From Nibribacter koreensis (GTDB taxonomy: Bacteria > Bacteroidota > Bacteroidia > Cytophagales > Hymenobacteraceae), in NCBI RefSeq assembly GCF_039541795.1, contig NZ_BAABGX010000002.1, positions 806,001-870,000 of the forward strand: a stretch of DNA of 64,000 bases, written 5' to 3'. Below the pieces are notes generated by a model that did not search any database, was not told where the DNA came from, and was given only the letters and a program-made list of their open reading frames with translations. Positions 9,211-16,717 of the stretch are shown here, one piece after another. A program made the position numbers and the translations under genes. The stretch's first letter is position 1. Every line of letters begins with the position of its first letter.

Positions 9211-9411
9211 TTATGCGTTGGCTTCAGCGTTCTTTGGCTTACGACCTCTCTTAGCTCCTTTTGGCTTGTTCATAGTGTCAGGAATTTGGTTTAGGGCCTC
9301 GTTCATCTGACTAAAAATGCCTAACATTAATTGCACGTCTTCCACGTTCTGGCAATCGCGGATAACCTCCATTTGCATTTTGTCAAGCTTGCTTTTTAGT
9401 TGCTCTCTCAT
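9211..9411 (-). CDS. Small basic-tailed protein with AT-hook-like motif
   Basis: 66 residues from the ATG at 9411. A longer version from 9456 is possible but would overlap the promoter -7 element at 9454-9461, so the inner start is favoured. The first ~45 residues are helical and amphipathic (MREQLKSKLDKMQMEV, then VEDVQLMLGIFSQMN). The tail KPKGAKRGRKPKNAEANA carries RGRKPK, similar to the AT-hook core (RGRP) that binds the minor groove of AT-rich DNA. The upstream 290 bp are strongly AT-rich. No family is recognised; a small nucleoid-associated or regulatory protein is inferred. It has its own promoter and terminator, so it is a monocistronic, probably genuine gene. Confidence 0.75.
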   Translation of the reverse strand: MREQLKSKLDKMQMEVIRDCQNVEDVQLMLGIFSQMNEALNQIPDTMNKPKGAKRGRKPKNAEANA

Positions 9412-9453
9412 AGTGATGCTGTTTTTTTCTTGGGTAGAAATTAATAGGTGAGA

Positions 9454-9483
9454 CAAATTTAGAAATTACTCTCATTAATCAAA
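9454..9483 (-). promoter_or_regulatory. Bacteroidota-type promoter for the small AT-hook-like gene
   Basis: On the minus strand, TTTG (9483-9480), 18 bp, TAAATTTG (9461-9454). The predicted transcript start near 9448 lies upstream of the ATG at 9411 and downstream of the alternative ATG at 9456. Confidence 0.65.
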
Positions 9484-9749
9484 TAATTATCTCTTACTAA
9501 ATGAAATTACCAAGACAATTTCCCCGTAATTATGTACGCATCAATTAAAAAAAGCGCTAATAAATAATGTATATCTATTTCAATTAAGATTTCCTGAATT
9601 AATTCATGTAGCAACGCCCTTTCTAATATACAACTGCCGCTGCATTGCTTTTAGCATAAAAAAGACCTGATGGTTTTATAGACTTAAAAGTAGCAGGCTT
9701 ATGAGCGCACGGGATTTTCTCTTACATTTGTTTTGCGCCGCCGGTGTTT
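9457..9749. other. AT-rich intergenic stretch before tRNA-Arg
   Basis: About 290 bp, visibly AT-rich compared with the surrounding genes. It contains the promoter of the 66-residue gene and the -7 element of tRNA-Arg. No open reading frame or repeat was recognised. Confidence 0.5.
9723..9730 (+). promoter_or_regulatory. -7 element of tRNA-Arg
   Basis: TACATTTG, an exact TAnnTTTG, 20 bp before the tRNA. No convincing -33 TTG at the right spacing. Confidence 0.5.
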
Positions 9750-9821
9750 GGCTATGTAGTTCAACGGATAGAATAGACGTTTCCTAAACGTTTGATCCCA
9801 GTTCGATTCTGGGCATGGCCA
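9750..9821 (+). tRNA. tRNA-Arg (anticodon CCT)
   Basis: Acceptor stem GGCTATG pairs with CATGGCC (one T-G wobble). The anticodon stem GACGT/ACGTT encloses the loop TTCCTAA with anticodon CCT, reading AGG. T-arm CCCAG-TTCGATT-CTGGG. No CCA is encoded. The bases were folded by eye. Confidence 0.93.
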
Positions 9822-10175
9822 CTACTCACCGGCTGCTCCCCCTCAAAAAAACACCTAGGCCAGAAGGTAGCCACGCACAGGCTGCTCAAATTATGGTTTT
9901 GCCCTCTTAACCACCAGCCGGCCACCTGCCTTAATGCTTTTATAAACACGCCGGCCGTTTCTGCGCCAACCTTGTTTACACATGCATTTCTCTTGTGAGC
10001 GCCTGTATAATGCGTAGCAAACAAGTGTACATTTCTTGAATAGCCTCTGACCAATAATTTATCTTAATTTACTGGCACAGAAAACCATTTAGATTTGATT
10101 TGACCCGCAATAACTGAGCATAAAAAAAGGCAAAGCTTTTTCAAGCTTTGCCTTCCAATAGGTGATTGCGTAGAA
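9822..10175. other. Intergenic stretch after tRNA-Arg
   Basis: About 350 bp with no convincing gene. It holds only the terminator of the minus-strand T9SS cargo gene near its right end. Confidence 0.5.
10128..10154 (-). terminator. Terminator of the T9SS mini-cargo gene
   Basis: Stem AAGGCAAAGCTT / AAGCTTTGCCTT with a short loop; the minus-strand transcript ends in a run of seven T residues. Confidence 0.85.
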
Positions 10176-10547
10176 TTATCGTAAAATAACCTTTCGCACC
10201 TCACTATATTCTGCCGCGTCTAATTTTACGTAATACAAACCTTTGGCTAATTTGTTTAAATCCACTGATTTAACAAAGTGACTGGAGGGATCGGTCACCA
10301 CCTCACGGTACACCACGTTGCCAATTACATTCATAATGCGCAGGTCTGTTTTCTTACCCTCAAAACCTTCTAATGAGATATTGATTACACCATTGGTGGG
10401 GTTAGGAAATACAGAGACGCTCCGGGTTTCTGTCTCGGCTTTTGCTTCTACTTTCATATCAGAGGGAAGCGGCGTGGTCTTTCTGACTTGTGCTGGCAAC
10501 TGGTAAAAGGAGAGGCAAACAATAATTAAAAGTATAAGGTGTTTCAT
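10176..10547 (-). CDS. Minimal secreted protein with T9SS type A sorting domain
   Basis: Start placed at the ATG at 10547 (MKHLILLIIVCLSF), 123 residues; the longer frame upstream would run through the promoter at 10572-10579. Seen: signal peptide ending near LPAQ, a ~25-residue linker, then a complete type A C-terminal sorting domain: VFPNPTNGVINISLEG, LRIMNVIGNVVYRE, LAKGLYYVKL, and the terminal KVILR. T9SS exports such proteins across the outer membrane and usually removes the domain. Here almost nothing remains besides signal and sorting domain, so there is no obvious passenger. It may be a decayed cargo or a small surface factor. Confidence 0.85.
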   Translation of the reverse strand: MKHLILLIIVCLSFYQLPAQVRKTTPLPSDMKVEAKAETETRSVSVFPNPTNGVINISLEGFEGKKTDLRIMNVIGNVVYREVVTDPSSHFVKSVDLNKLAKGLYYVKLDAAEYSEVRKVILR

Positions 10548-10571
10548 GCGAATCATTTTGCGTTGAGGGCC

Positions 10572-10579
10572 CAAAAATA
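10572..10579 (-). promoter_or_regulatory. -7 element for the T9SS mini-cargo
   Basis: TATTTTTG on the minus strand (TAnnTTTG). Transcript start would be near 10566, which supports the ATG at 10547. No clear -33 TTG. Confidence 0.45.
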
Positions 10580-10710
10580 GTTGACCTATTGTACCTAGTT
10601 TTAACGGAAAGTCGCTAAAATTAGTTTTGGATATTATATGATTTTCTGGCTGTAACAGCCTGTAATTCGTATTTTTCATTGCATTTAATCAATACTTAGA
10701 GCTCATAGAC

Positions 10711-11826
10711 ATGCAAAACCCAGATGCGGTGATTATTGGAGGGGGCTTGGCAGGTTTAATTACTGCTTTGCAACTATCAGGCCAAGGTAAAAAAGTAGTG
10801 CTACTGGAGAAAAAACAGTTTCCGTTTCATAAAGTTTGCGGCGAATATGTTTCTAATGAAGTGCTTCCGTATTTGGGTCAGCTGGGCATAAACCCTGTTC
10901 GGTTAGGGGCGGCCTCCATTACGCAGTTTGCGCTTACCTCTCCTAAAGGGAATGTCTTAAGAACTCCGCTGGATCTGGGTGGGTTTGGCATTAGCAGGTA
11001 CACGCTAGACCATCATCTGTATACAATAGCGCTGGCCCAGGGTGTAGACGTACAGCAGGCCACCGTGACAGATGTGCAGTTTTCAGGAGGGCAATTCTTG
11101 GTAAGCATGACAGATGGGCAACAAGTGCAGGCACCCATAGTGGTGGGCGCCTACGGCAAACGCAGTGCCTTAGACAGACGCCTAGACAGAGAGTTCTTCA
11201 CGGCGCGTTCTCCTTACTTGGCGGTCAAATACCATGTGCGTACCCAACTGCCCAAAAACGAAATAACCCTGCATAACTTCAAAGACGGCTATGCCGGCAT
11301 ATCTGCCATTGAAGAAGACAAGTTCTGCTTTTGCTACCTCACTACCAGGCAGAATCTAAAAGCGCACGGCACCATCGTCAGCATGGAAAATGAGGTGTTG
11401 CAGAAGAATCCCTTTCTGAAAGACATTTTCCAGAACAGCAAGTTTCTGTACCCGCAACCTGAGGTCATCAACGAGATCTCCTTTGCCCCCAAAACCTGCG
11501 TGGAGAACCATATCCTCATGACTGGTGACACGGCCGGACTCATTACGCCGCTCTGCGGGAACGGCATGGCCATGGCCATTCATTCGGGTAAGCTGGCTTC
11601 TGAGCAAATTCTGCGTTTTTTGAACGGCCAACAAACCAGACAGCAGATGGAACAAGGCTATACCAGGCAGTGGCAACGGCAGTTTGGCGCCAGGTTAAAG
11701 ACCGGACGGCTGGTGCAGCGCTTGTTTGGGCACCCAGTGTTGTCTGAACTGGCCGTGGGTAGTTTAAGAGCCATGCCTAAAGTGGTGCAGTTTATCATGC
11801 GCAAAACCCACGGCCAGCCTTTTTAA
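10711..11826 (+). CDS. FAD-dependent oxidoreductase of geranylgeranyl-reductase/monooxygenase type
   Basis: 371 residues. N-terminal dinucleotide-binding motif VIIGGGLAGLITALQL and ELEKKQFPF-like acidic residue (LLEKKQFPFHKVCGEYVS), then the second FAD motif MTGDTAGLITPLCGNGMAMA near residue 270. Fits the group-A flavoprotein monooxygenase / geranylgeranyl-reductase superfamily. It lies 105 bp upstream of a type III polyketide synthase and a methyltransferase on the same strand. The parallel with SrsC, the flavoprotein hydroxylase that acts on alkylresorcinols in Streptomyces, suggests it hydroxylates or oxidises the polyketide product. A reductase acting on isoprenoid chains is the alternative. 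The cluster parallel is inference. Confidence 0.85.
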   Translation: MQNPDAVIIGGGLAGLITALQLSGQGKKVVLLEKKQFPFHKVCGEYVSNEVLPYLGQLGINPVRLGAASITQFALTSPKGNVLRTPLDLGGFGISRYTLDHHLYTIALAQGVDVQQATVTDVQFSGGQFLVSMTDGQQVQAPIVVGAYGKRSALDRRLDREFFTARSPYLAVKYHVRTQLPKNEITLHNFKDGYAGISAIEEDKFCFCYLTTRQNLKAHGTIVSMENEVLQKNPFLKDIFQNSKFLYPQPEVINEISFAPKTCVENHILMTGDTAGLITPLCGNGMAMAIHSGKLASEQILRFLNGQQTRQQMEQGYTRQWQRQFGARLKTGRLVQRLFGHPVLSELAVGSLRAMPKVVQFIMRKTHGQPF

Positions 11827-11931
11827 ATTACCGCAGGCAACCACGCCTCTTGCTTTGCAGTATGCCAAGCAAAGGCATCCTTCTCTCCCCTGCACAAAAC
11901 AAATGCCCCTAATATTGCTTATACTTAAACT

Positions 11932-13044
11932 ATGAAGAGTTACCTCTGCGCCATAGGCACGGCCAACCCGCCCCACGCCCTCCCTCAGCAAAAGATTGCT
12001 GACTTCATGGCCGATGCTCTTCAGTTAGACGCCCAGGAAACCCGTAAGCTCAAAGCCCTCTACCGTTTGTCTGGCATTAACACCCGTCACACGGTGTTAG
12101 AGGATTACGGCCAACAGAACGGCGACTTCAGCTTCTACCCCAACACGCAAGGCCTGGAGCCCTTCCCTACCGTGGGCCAGCGCATGGGGCAGTTTCAGGA
12201 GCACGCGGTGCCGCTATCGGTACAGGCCGCTCAGGATTGCCTAGACCAGATTCCCAACTTTTCTGCCAGCCAGATCACGCACCTCATCACGGTCAGTTGC
12301 ACCGGCATGTATGCGCCTGGGCTGGACATTGAATTGGTAGAAGCTTTGGGATTGCCCCAAACCGTGCAACGCACCTGCATCTACTTTATGGGCTGTTATG
12401 CGGCCTTTAATGCCATCAAAGCGGCAGATGCTTTTTGCAAGGCAGATCCTTCTGCCAGGGTATTGATTGTCTGCACCGAACTCTGCACGCTCCATTTCCA
12501 GAAACACAAGGAAACCGATCACCTGGTGTCCAACGCTATCTTCGCGGATGGTTCTGCAGCCGTGCTGGTTTGCGCCGAGCCTCTTACGAATACCGCTTTA
12601 AAATTAGAGGCCTTTCATTGTGATTTGGCGCCGTCTGGGCAGAAAGAAATGGCGTGGCACATCCATGACTTCGGGTTTGAGATGACGCTTTCTTCTTATG
12701 TGCCGGCGCTCATCAAAGAAGGCATAGGTCAGTTGACGCAGTCTCTTTTGCAGAAACTCCACTTAAAACTAGAGGAGATCAAGCTGTTTGCCATCCACCC
12801 CGGCGGACGTAAAATTCTGGAAGTGATTGAACAGGCCTTGGGTCTCACCCAAGCAGACAACCGCTATGCCTATCAGGTATTACGCAACTACGGCAACATG
12901 TCCTCAGTGACGGTGCTGTTTGTGTTACAGGCCTTGCTACAAGATGTTCAACCCGAACAGCACCAGGAGCCGGTACTCAGTTTTGCGTTTGGGCCGGGCC
13001 TTACCTTAGAATCCATGCTCCTGTCTGTGCACCATGTGGCGTAA
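11932..13044 (+). CDS. Type III polyketide synthase (chalcone/stilbene-synthase fold)
   Basis: 370 residues, the usual family length (350-400). The catalytic triad is visible: Cys155 in YFMGCYAAFNAI, His289 in FAIHPGGRKIL, Asn322 in NYGNMSS, plus the C-terminal FGPGLTLES signature. Such enzymes extend an acyl-CoA starter with malonyl-CoA and cyclise the chain into resorcinols or pyrones without a carrier protein. The next gene, a methyltransferase, overlaps its end by 11 bp and a flavoenzyme precedes it. This matches the srsABC logic (synthase, O-methyltransferase, hydroxylase) for phenolic lipids in the membrane. Product class is inferred; the starter unit cannot be read from sequence. Confidence 0.93.
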   Translation: MKSYLCAIGTANPPHALPQQKIADFMADALQLDAQETRKLKALYRLSGINTRHTVLEDYGQQNGDFSFYPNTQGLEPFPTVGQRMGQFQEHAVPLSVQAAQDCLDQIPNFSASQITHLITVSCTGMYAPGLDIELVEALGLPQTVQRTCIYFMGCYAAFNAIKAADAFCKADPSARVLIVCTELCTLHFQKHKETDHLVSNAIFADGSAAVLVCAEPLTNTALKLEAFHCDLAPSGQKEMAWHIHDFGFEMTLSSYVPALIKEGIGQLTQSLLQKLHLKLEEIKLFAIHPGGRKILEVIEQALGLTQADNRYAYQVLRNYGNMSSVTVLFVLQALLQDVQPEQHQEPVLSFAFGPGLTLESMLLSVHHVA

Positions 13045-13774
13045 GCGAAGTACCCAGCCAGAGCTGATGGATGACCTCACCCTGGCCACCGACGCCCTGC
13101 GTCAAAATCTGAAAGAACTGGAGATCATCAACCACTATCTGGGCGGGCATGACGTAGTCCGGAACGGTCTGGACCGAATTCTGGCGCATCCATTTTCGGC
13201 CTCTTTTTCTGGAAAAACGCTAAAAATAGCAGACCTGGGGAGCGGCGGCGGAGACACCTTGCGCATGGTAGCCCAGTGGGCACACAAAAGACAGCAGCCG
13301 GTGCAACTGGTAGGACTGGACGCCAATGCGTTTATGGTAGACTACGGCACCCGGCACAGCCAGGCATTCCCAGAAATCAGGTTTGAGCAGGTAGACGTTT
13401 TTTCAGAGGCTTTCCAACAGCAGGAATATGACATTGTCATTTGTAGTCTGTTCCTACATCATTTTAAAGATGAGGCCTTGATCCAGCTTTTCTCTGGCTT
13501 ACAGAAACAGGTCAGGATGGCAGTTTTGATCAATGATTTGCACCGGCACCCGCTGGCTTTTTACTCCATCAAAGCCTTGACCAAGGTGTTCTCACGGTCA
13601 CATTTAGTCAAACATGATGCACCATTATCTGTGGAGCGTGCGTTTATAAAGGAAGATTGGCAAAGGCTACTGTCACAGGCTGGCGTACCGCGGTTTGAGT
13701 TGCGGTGGCGCTGGGCATTTAGGTGGCAAGTCGTTTTTGGCCCGTTTTTAGGAAAACAGCCTAAAAATGAATAA
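13034..13774 (+). CDS. SAM-dependent methyltransferase of the type III PKS cluster
   Basis: 246 residues, starting within the last codons of the PKS gene (translational coupling likely). Class I methyltransferase motifs: motif I IADLGSGGGDTLRM, acidic post-I VGLDAN, then DIVICSLFLHHF (motif IV). Probably methylates the polyketide phenol. The odd part is that two stretches derive from the 38-bp palindromic repeat. One lies just before motif I (13191-13228, giving PFSASFSGKTLKIA). The other forms the extreme C-terminus (13732-13769, giving FGPFLGKQPKNE), so the repeat supplies the natural end of the protein. Function in the cluster is inferred from position. Confidence 0.88.
   Translation: MWRKRSTQPELMDDLTLATDALRQNLKELEIINHYLGGHDVVRNGLDRILAHPFSASFSGKTLKIADLGSGGGDTLRMVAQWAHKRQQPVQLVGLDANAFMVDYGTRHSQAFPEIRFEQVDVFSEAFQQQEYDIVICSLFLHHFKDEALIQLFSGLQKQVRMAVLINDLHRHPLAFYSIKALTKVFSRSHLVKHDAPLSVERAFIKEDWQRLLSQAGVPRFELRWRWAFRWQVVFGPFLGKQPKNE
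13191..13228. repeat. Decayed 38-bp palindromic repeat inside the methyltransferase gene
   Basis: CATTTTCGGCCTC left part, CTGG centre, CGCTAAAAATA right part. Same 38-bp length and same centre as the family, but in frame inside codons 53-65 just upstream of motif I. Confidence 0.6.
13732..13769. repeat. 38-bp palindromic repeat forming the methyltransferase C-terminus
   Basis: CGTTTTTGGCCCG and CAGCCTAAAAATG. Fully inside the coding sequence; its last three bases are the ATG of the next frame. Confidence 0.92.
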
Positions 13775-14030
13775 CTTAGTTTATCACCAACCTTCTAACC
13801 CCATGGGCCGAAGTTCCTCGAACAAATCATCCATCCAATTCTGGCTTCTGATCATCGCGTCTGTTTTGTTGTCTGCCTTGGTCATCAGCCTCTTCTTAAA
13901 AGCAATCAAAGTGATGTTGTACCTGCTCTTTATTCTTATGCTGGTGCCGTTCATCTACTTCTTTCTTAAACGCACCCTGACACAAGGTTTCTCCAGAGAC
14001 CGTTTTACCAAGCTCAAGACTAGAGATTAG
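13767..14030 (+). CDS. Small two-helix membrane protein
   Basis: 87 residues from the ATG at 13767, which overlaps the methyltransferase stop (ATGAATAA) and is built by the palindromic repeat. A start at 13803 (MGRSSSNKSS, 75 residues) is equally possible and independent of the repeat. Seen: polar N-terminus, two hydrophobic segments (FWLLIIASVLLSALVISLF and VMLYLLFILMLVPFIYFF), then a basic tail with RDRFTKLKTRD. No family recognised. Its position at the end of the type III PKS cluster could mean a role in handling a membrane lipid product, but nothing in the sequence proves this. Confidence 0.6.
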   Translation: MNNLVYHQPSNPMGRSSSNKSSIQFWLLIIASVLLSALVISLFLKAIKVMLYLLFILMLVPFIYFFLKRTLTQGFSRDRFTKLKTRD

Positions 14031-14103
14031 ACAAAAGACGCTAGATGTTAGATACTAGACGATTCAAAAAGTCTAACTACTAATATCTAGTGTCTAACAT
14101 CTT
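14028..14103. repeat. Imperfect inverted repeat, CTAGATGTTAGATAC type
   Basis: The segment GCTAGATGTTAGATACTAGA is answered by CTAGTGTCTAACATCTT on the other side of AAAGTCTAAC. This could form a long AT-rich hairpin between the two convergent genes ending at 14030 and 14102 and serve as their terminator. Confidence 0.6.
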
Positions 14104-15004
14104 AAAAGAAGATTTGCTGCGCCAGACGGTAGGTGTTGGCGTGGGCTTCTACTATGTCTGCAATGCGGGTAGAGTAACCGCCGCCCATGCTGGCCACTAC
14201 GGGAATGTTGTTTTTGTGACACAGTTCCAGTACCAACCTGTCGCGCTCTTTACAACCGGCGGTGGTCATGGCCAGCTTGCCCAGCTTGTCAGTGGCTAAC
14301 ACGTCCACCCCGCTTTGAAAGAACAAAAAGTCAGGTTCCACGTGGTCCAGGAGTTGGGGAAGGTGGTCATTTAGCAAAGCTAGATACGCCGCGTCCTCAA
14401 TGCCGTCTGGTAACTCTACATCCAAATCTGATTTTTCTTTATGAAACGGGTAGTTCTTGCCGCCGTGCATACTAAAGGTGAAAACGCGCGGCTCCTCCCT
14501 AAAAATCTGGGCAGTACCGTTGCCTTGGTGCACGTCTAAATCCACTACCAACACCTTCTCCGCTTTCTGTTCATCCAAGAGATACTGGGCGGCCAAGGCA
14601 ATGTCATTTAAGAGGCAGAACCCTTCGCCGCGGTCTGTGAAGGCATGGTGTGTACCGCCAGCAATGTTCATGGCCACACCAAACTCCAGGGCAAAGTCTG
14701 CGGCTTCAACCGTGCCGCCCATAATGCGCACTTCGCGGTCTACCAACGCTTGTGAGAGCGGGAAGCCCGTCTTTCTTACTTCTGAGGGCGTGAGTTGCAG
14801 GTGCTTGAGCTTGTGCCAATATGCTGGGTCGTGCACGCGTAGAATTTGCTCCTCAGACAAAGGATTGGGCTGGAAGAAATTGGCCTCGGTGATGGTGCCT
14901 TCATACAGCAACTGCTCTGGCAGAAGCTCGTACTTGAGCATTGGAAACCGATGGCCTTCTGGCAGGTGGTGGGCGTACTCTTTGGACCAGGCAATCTTCA
15001 GCAT
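14102..15004 (-). CDS. Histone deacetylase / AcuC family hydrolase
   Basis: Start at the ATG at 15004 (MLKIAWSKEY, 300 residues); the upstream in-frame extension crosses the promoter. Zn-dependent deacetylase features: GGTHHAFTDRGEGFCLLND with the paired His, VVDLDVHQGNGTAQIF with the Zn-binding Asp and His, FSMHGGKNYPF, and the C-terminal MGGGYS. Members deacetylate lysine side chains, acetylated polyamines or acetoin-pathway enzymes; the substrate here is unknown. Single gene with its own promoter (TACCTTTG at 15027-15034 on the minus strand). Confidence 0.93.
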   Translation of the reverse strand: MLKIAWSKEYAHHLPEGHRFPMLKYELLPEQLLYEGTITEANFFQPNPLSEEQILRVHDPAYWHKLKHLQLTPSEVRKTGFPLSQALVDREVRIMGGTVEAADFALEFGVAMNIAGGTHHAFTDRGEGFCLLNDIALAAQYLLDEQKAEKVLVVDLDVHQGNGTAQIFREEPRVFTFSMHGGKNYPFHKEKSDLDVELPDGIEDAAYLALLNDHLPQLLDHVEPDFLFFQSGVDVLATDKLGKLAMTTAGCKERDRLVLELCHKNNIPVVASMGGGYSTRIADIVEAHANTYRLAQQIFF

Positions 15005-15026
15005 AGTTCTTTTTACAGTGATAAAA

Positions 15027-15034
15027 CAAAGGTA
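15027..15034 (-). promoter_or_regulatory. -7 element for the deacetylase gene
   Basis: TACCTTTG on the minus strand; predicted start near 15021, 17 bp before the ATG at 15004, which supports that start. No TTG at the usual spacing. Confidence 0.5.
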
Positions 15035-15164
15035 CAATTCAGTACAATCTACCCCTAGACCAAAGAGCGTCCGTAACATTCTTTTTGCCTGACAGTATAA
15101 TCTACCGGATTGCGGTGCTTGCCTATAACAGCTGAAACCGTAAATCTTCTATAACTAACCTACT

Positions 15165-15812
15165 ATGAAAAAGACAATTCTACTTCTGATAGCTTCCTTG
15201 ACGTTTGGCATGGCCCAGGCCCAGGAACGCGTCTTGAACCGAGGCACCATTAACCACCGTGACGGTGACGGCGAAGCAGCTCCCAAGTACAACAACTCTG
15301 GTTTCGGGATTAAGGGCGGCGTGTTGTTCAACTCTCTGCGCGGCGATGGCACAGATGCTATGCCCGGACTAAAGACTGCTACCAACTGGCACGCTGGTTT
15401 TTACTCGCAGTTTAGCCTGAGCGGCGTCTTCTCTGTACAGCCAGAGATCCTGTACTCGCGCAAAGAAAGCAAGATGGACGCGGGCACTATGCGCTTTGAC
15501 TACATTGAGATACCGGTAATGGGCGTGTTCAATTTCTCAGACAACGTGAGCATCCATGCGGGTCCGCAGGCCGGGGTGTTGATGGCCGTCAAAGAGAACG
15601 ACAAGGAAATTGACAAGGCTCAGTTCAACAGCTTTGACTTTGGCGCCGCCGCCGGCGTTGAAGCCCGCCTGAGCTTCTTTAGACTGGGCGCGCGCTATTA
15701 CTTGAGCCTGGCCAACATGGCTGAGACTGAAGACGCTGATGCGGCCACTTACCGCGCTTATGACAACATCAAAGCCGGCAACTTCCAAGTCTACCTAGGG
15801 GTAGGCTTCTAA
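15165..15812 (+). CDS. PorT/OMP-barrel-type outer membrane protein
   Basis: 215 residues with signal peptide MKKTILLLIASLTFGMAQAQ. The mature part matches small Bacteroidota outer-membrane beta-barrels: GFGIKGGVLFNSL opening, SVQPEILYSRKESK, YIEIPVMGVFNF, HAGPQAGVLM, FDFGAAAGVEARL, LGARYYLSL, and a final VYLGVGF ending in Phe. About eight strands can be counted. Ligand unknown. Monocistronic, followed by a strong terminator. Confidence 0.85.
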   Translation: MKKTILLLIASLTFGMAQAQERVLNRGTINHRDGDGEAAPKYNNSGFGIKGGVLFNSLRGDGTDAMPGLKTATNWHAGFYSQFSLSGVFSVQPEILYSRKESKMDAGTMRFDYIEIPVMGVFNFSDNVSIHAGPQAGVLMAVKENDKEIDKAQFNSFDFGAAAGVEARLSFFRLGARYYLSLANMAETEDADAATYRAYDNIKAGNFQVYLGVGF

Positions 15813-15829
15813 CCACTTATGACTTTAAT

Positions 15830-15861
15830 AAAAAAGGATGCCTCACTATAGAAGCATCCTT
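15830..15861 (+). terminator. Terminator of the outer-membrane barrel gene
   Basis: AAAAAAGGATGC / GCATCCTTTTTT stem with a 10-base loop, then T-rich. Confidence 0.88.
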
Positions 15862-15910
15862 TTTTGTTTTGGGAACATTCAACCGGTAAATTCTCTACTC
15901 CTTTCCTTTG

Positions 15911-15948
15911 CGTTTTTGGCTTGTTTTTCAGAATTCAGCCTAAAAACG
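15911..15948. repeat. 38-bp palindromic repeat
   Basis: CGTTTTTGGCTTG left arm, CAGCCTAAAAACG right arm. First of two copies only 55 bp apart in this convergent gap. Confidence 0.93.
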
Positions 15949-16003
15949 AGATTACTCATGCAGAGCCTCAGGAGTGCGGCCATTTTGAAATAACTCTCAC
16001 ATC

Positions 16004-16041
16004 TGTTTTTGCCCTCTTTTCCAGAAAACAACCCAAAAACG
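16004..16041. repeat. 38-bp palindromic repeat abutting a terminator
   Basis: TGTTTTTGCCCTC and AACCCAAAAACG; CCAG centre. Its last base is the first base of the terminator stem at 16041. Confidence 0.85.
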
Positions 16042-16077
16042 CAAAAGCCGATGCAGTTCTCCTACATCGGCTTTTGC
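16041..16077 (-). terminator. Terminator of the PfpI/DJ-1 gene
   Basis: Stem GCAAAAGCCGATG / CATCGGCTTTTGC, 13 bp, perfect, 18 bp beyond the stop at 16095. Confidence 0.88.
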
Positions 16078-16094
16078 GTTAATTATAACAGCTA

Positions 16095-16649
16095 TTAGCG
16101 ATTGTGCACGCCTTCGGCGAATTCCTCTATCATCTTTTTGTTGAAGGCTGGAATGTCTTCTGGTTTGCGGCTGGTTACCAAGCCTTTGTCGGTGACCACT
16201 TCTTCGTTCACCCAGTTGGCGCCGGCGTTGGTAAGGTCTGTGCGCAGGGAAGGCCAGCTGGTCATCTGGCGGCCTTTCACGGCATCGGCTTCAATGAGAG
16301 TCCAAGGCCCGTGGCATATGGCGGCAATGGGCTTGCTAGACTCATTGAAGGCGCGTACAAAGGCCACGGCCTGCTCATTGGCGCGCAGGTAGTCTGGGTT
16401 CATGACGCCGCCGGGCAAGAGCAAGCCGTCATAGTCGGCGGCTACTACGTCCTCTAGCTTCTTGTCCACGTCAAACTCCTTGCCCCAGTCGGTCATGTCC
16501 CAGGCTTTTACTTTTCCAGACTTGGGAGAGATGATGTGGGTTTCGGCGCCGGCTTCTTCCAGGGCGGTTTTAGGCTTTTCTAGTTCTACCTGCTCAAATC
16601 CTTTCTCTACTAAAATGGCGATCTTCTTTCCGGTTAATTTCCCTGACAT
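16095..16649 (-). CDS. PfpI/DJ-1 family protein (glyoxalase/deglycase-like)
   Basis: 184 residues, typical of PfpI/YhbO proteins. Seen: GKKIAILVEKGFEQVEL start, PGGVMNPDYLR, and the nucleophile elbow AICHGPWTLIEA with catalytic Cys near 112 followed by His. The conserved Glu near the N-terminus (GFEQVE) is present. These proteins protect against methylglyoxal and other stresses; exact substrate is not readable. Ends with RKPEDIPAFNKKMIEEF. Divergent from the TlpA-like gene, monocistronic. Confidence 0.92.
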   Translation of the reverse strand: MSGKLTGKKIAILVEKGFEQVELEKPKTALEEAGAETHIISPKSGKVKAWDMTDWGKEFDVDKKLEDVVAADYDGLLLPGGVMNPDYLRANEQAVAFVRAFNESSKPIAAICHGPWTLIEADAVKGRQMTSWPSLRTDLTNAGANWVNEEVVTDKGLVTSRKPEDIPAFNKKMIEEFAEGVHNR

Positions 16650-16717
16650 AGTTTTGTAGTGTTAAGTCTTGGTTAAAAATTGTATTTTATGTACTTTCAT
16701 AACAAGACAATCGTTAC

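Noticed and set aside
11250..11263. TGCCCAAAAACGAAA in the FAD-enzyme gene as another palindromic-repeat copy
   Set aside because: Only one half matches and the opposite arm is absent; it encodes normal protein sequence.
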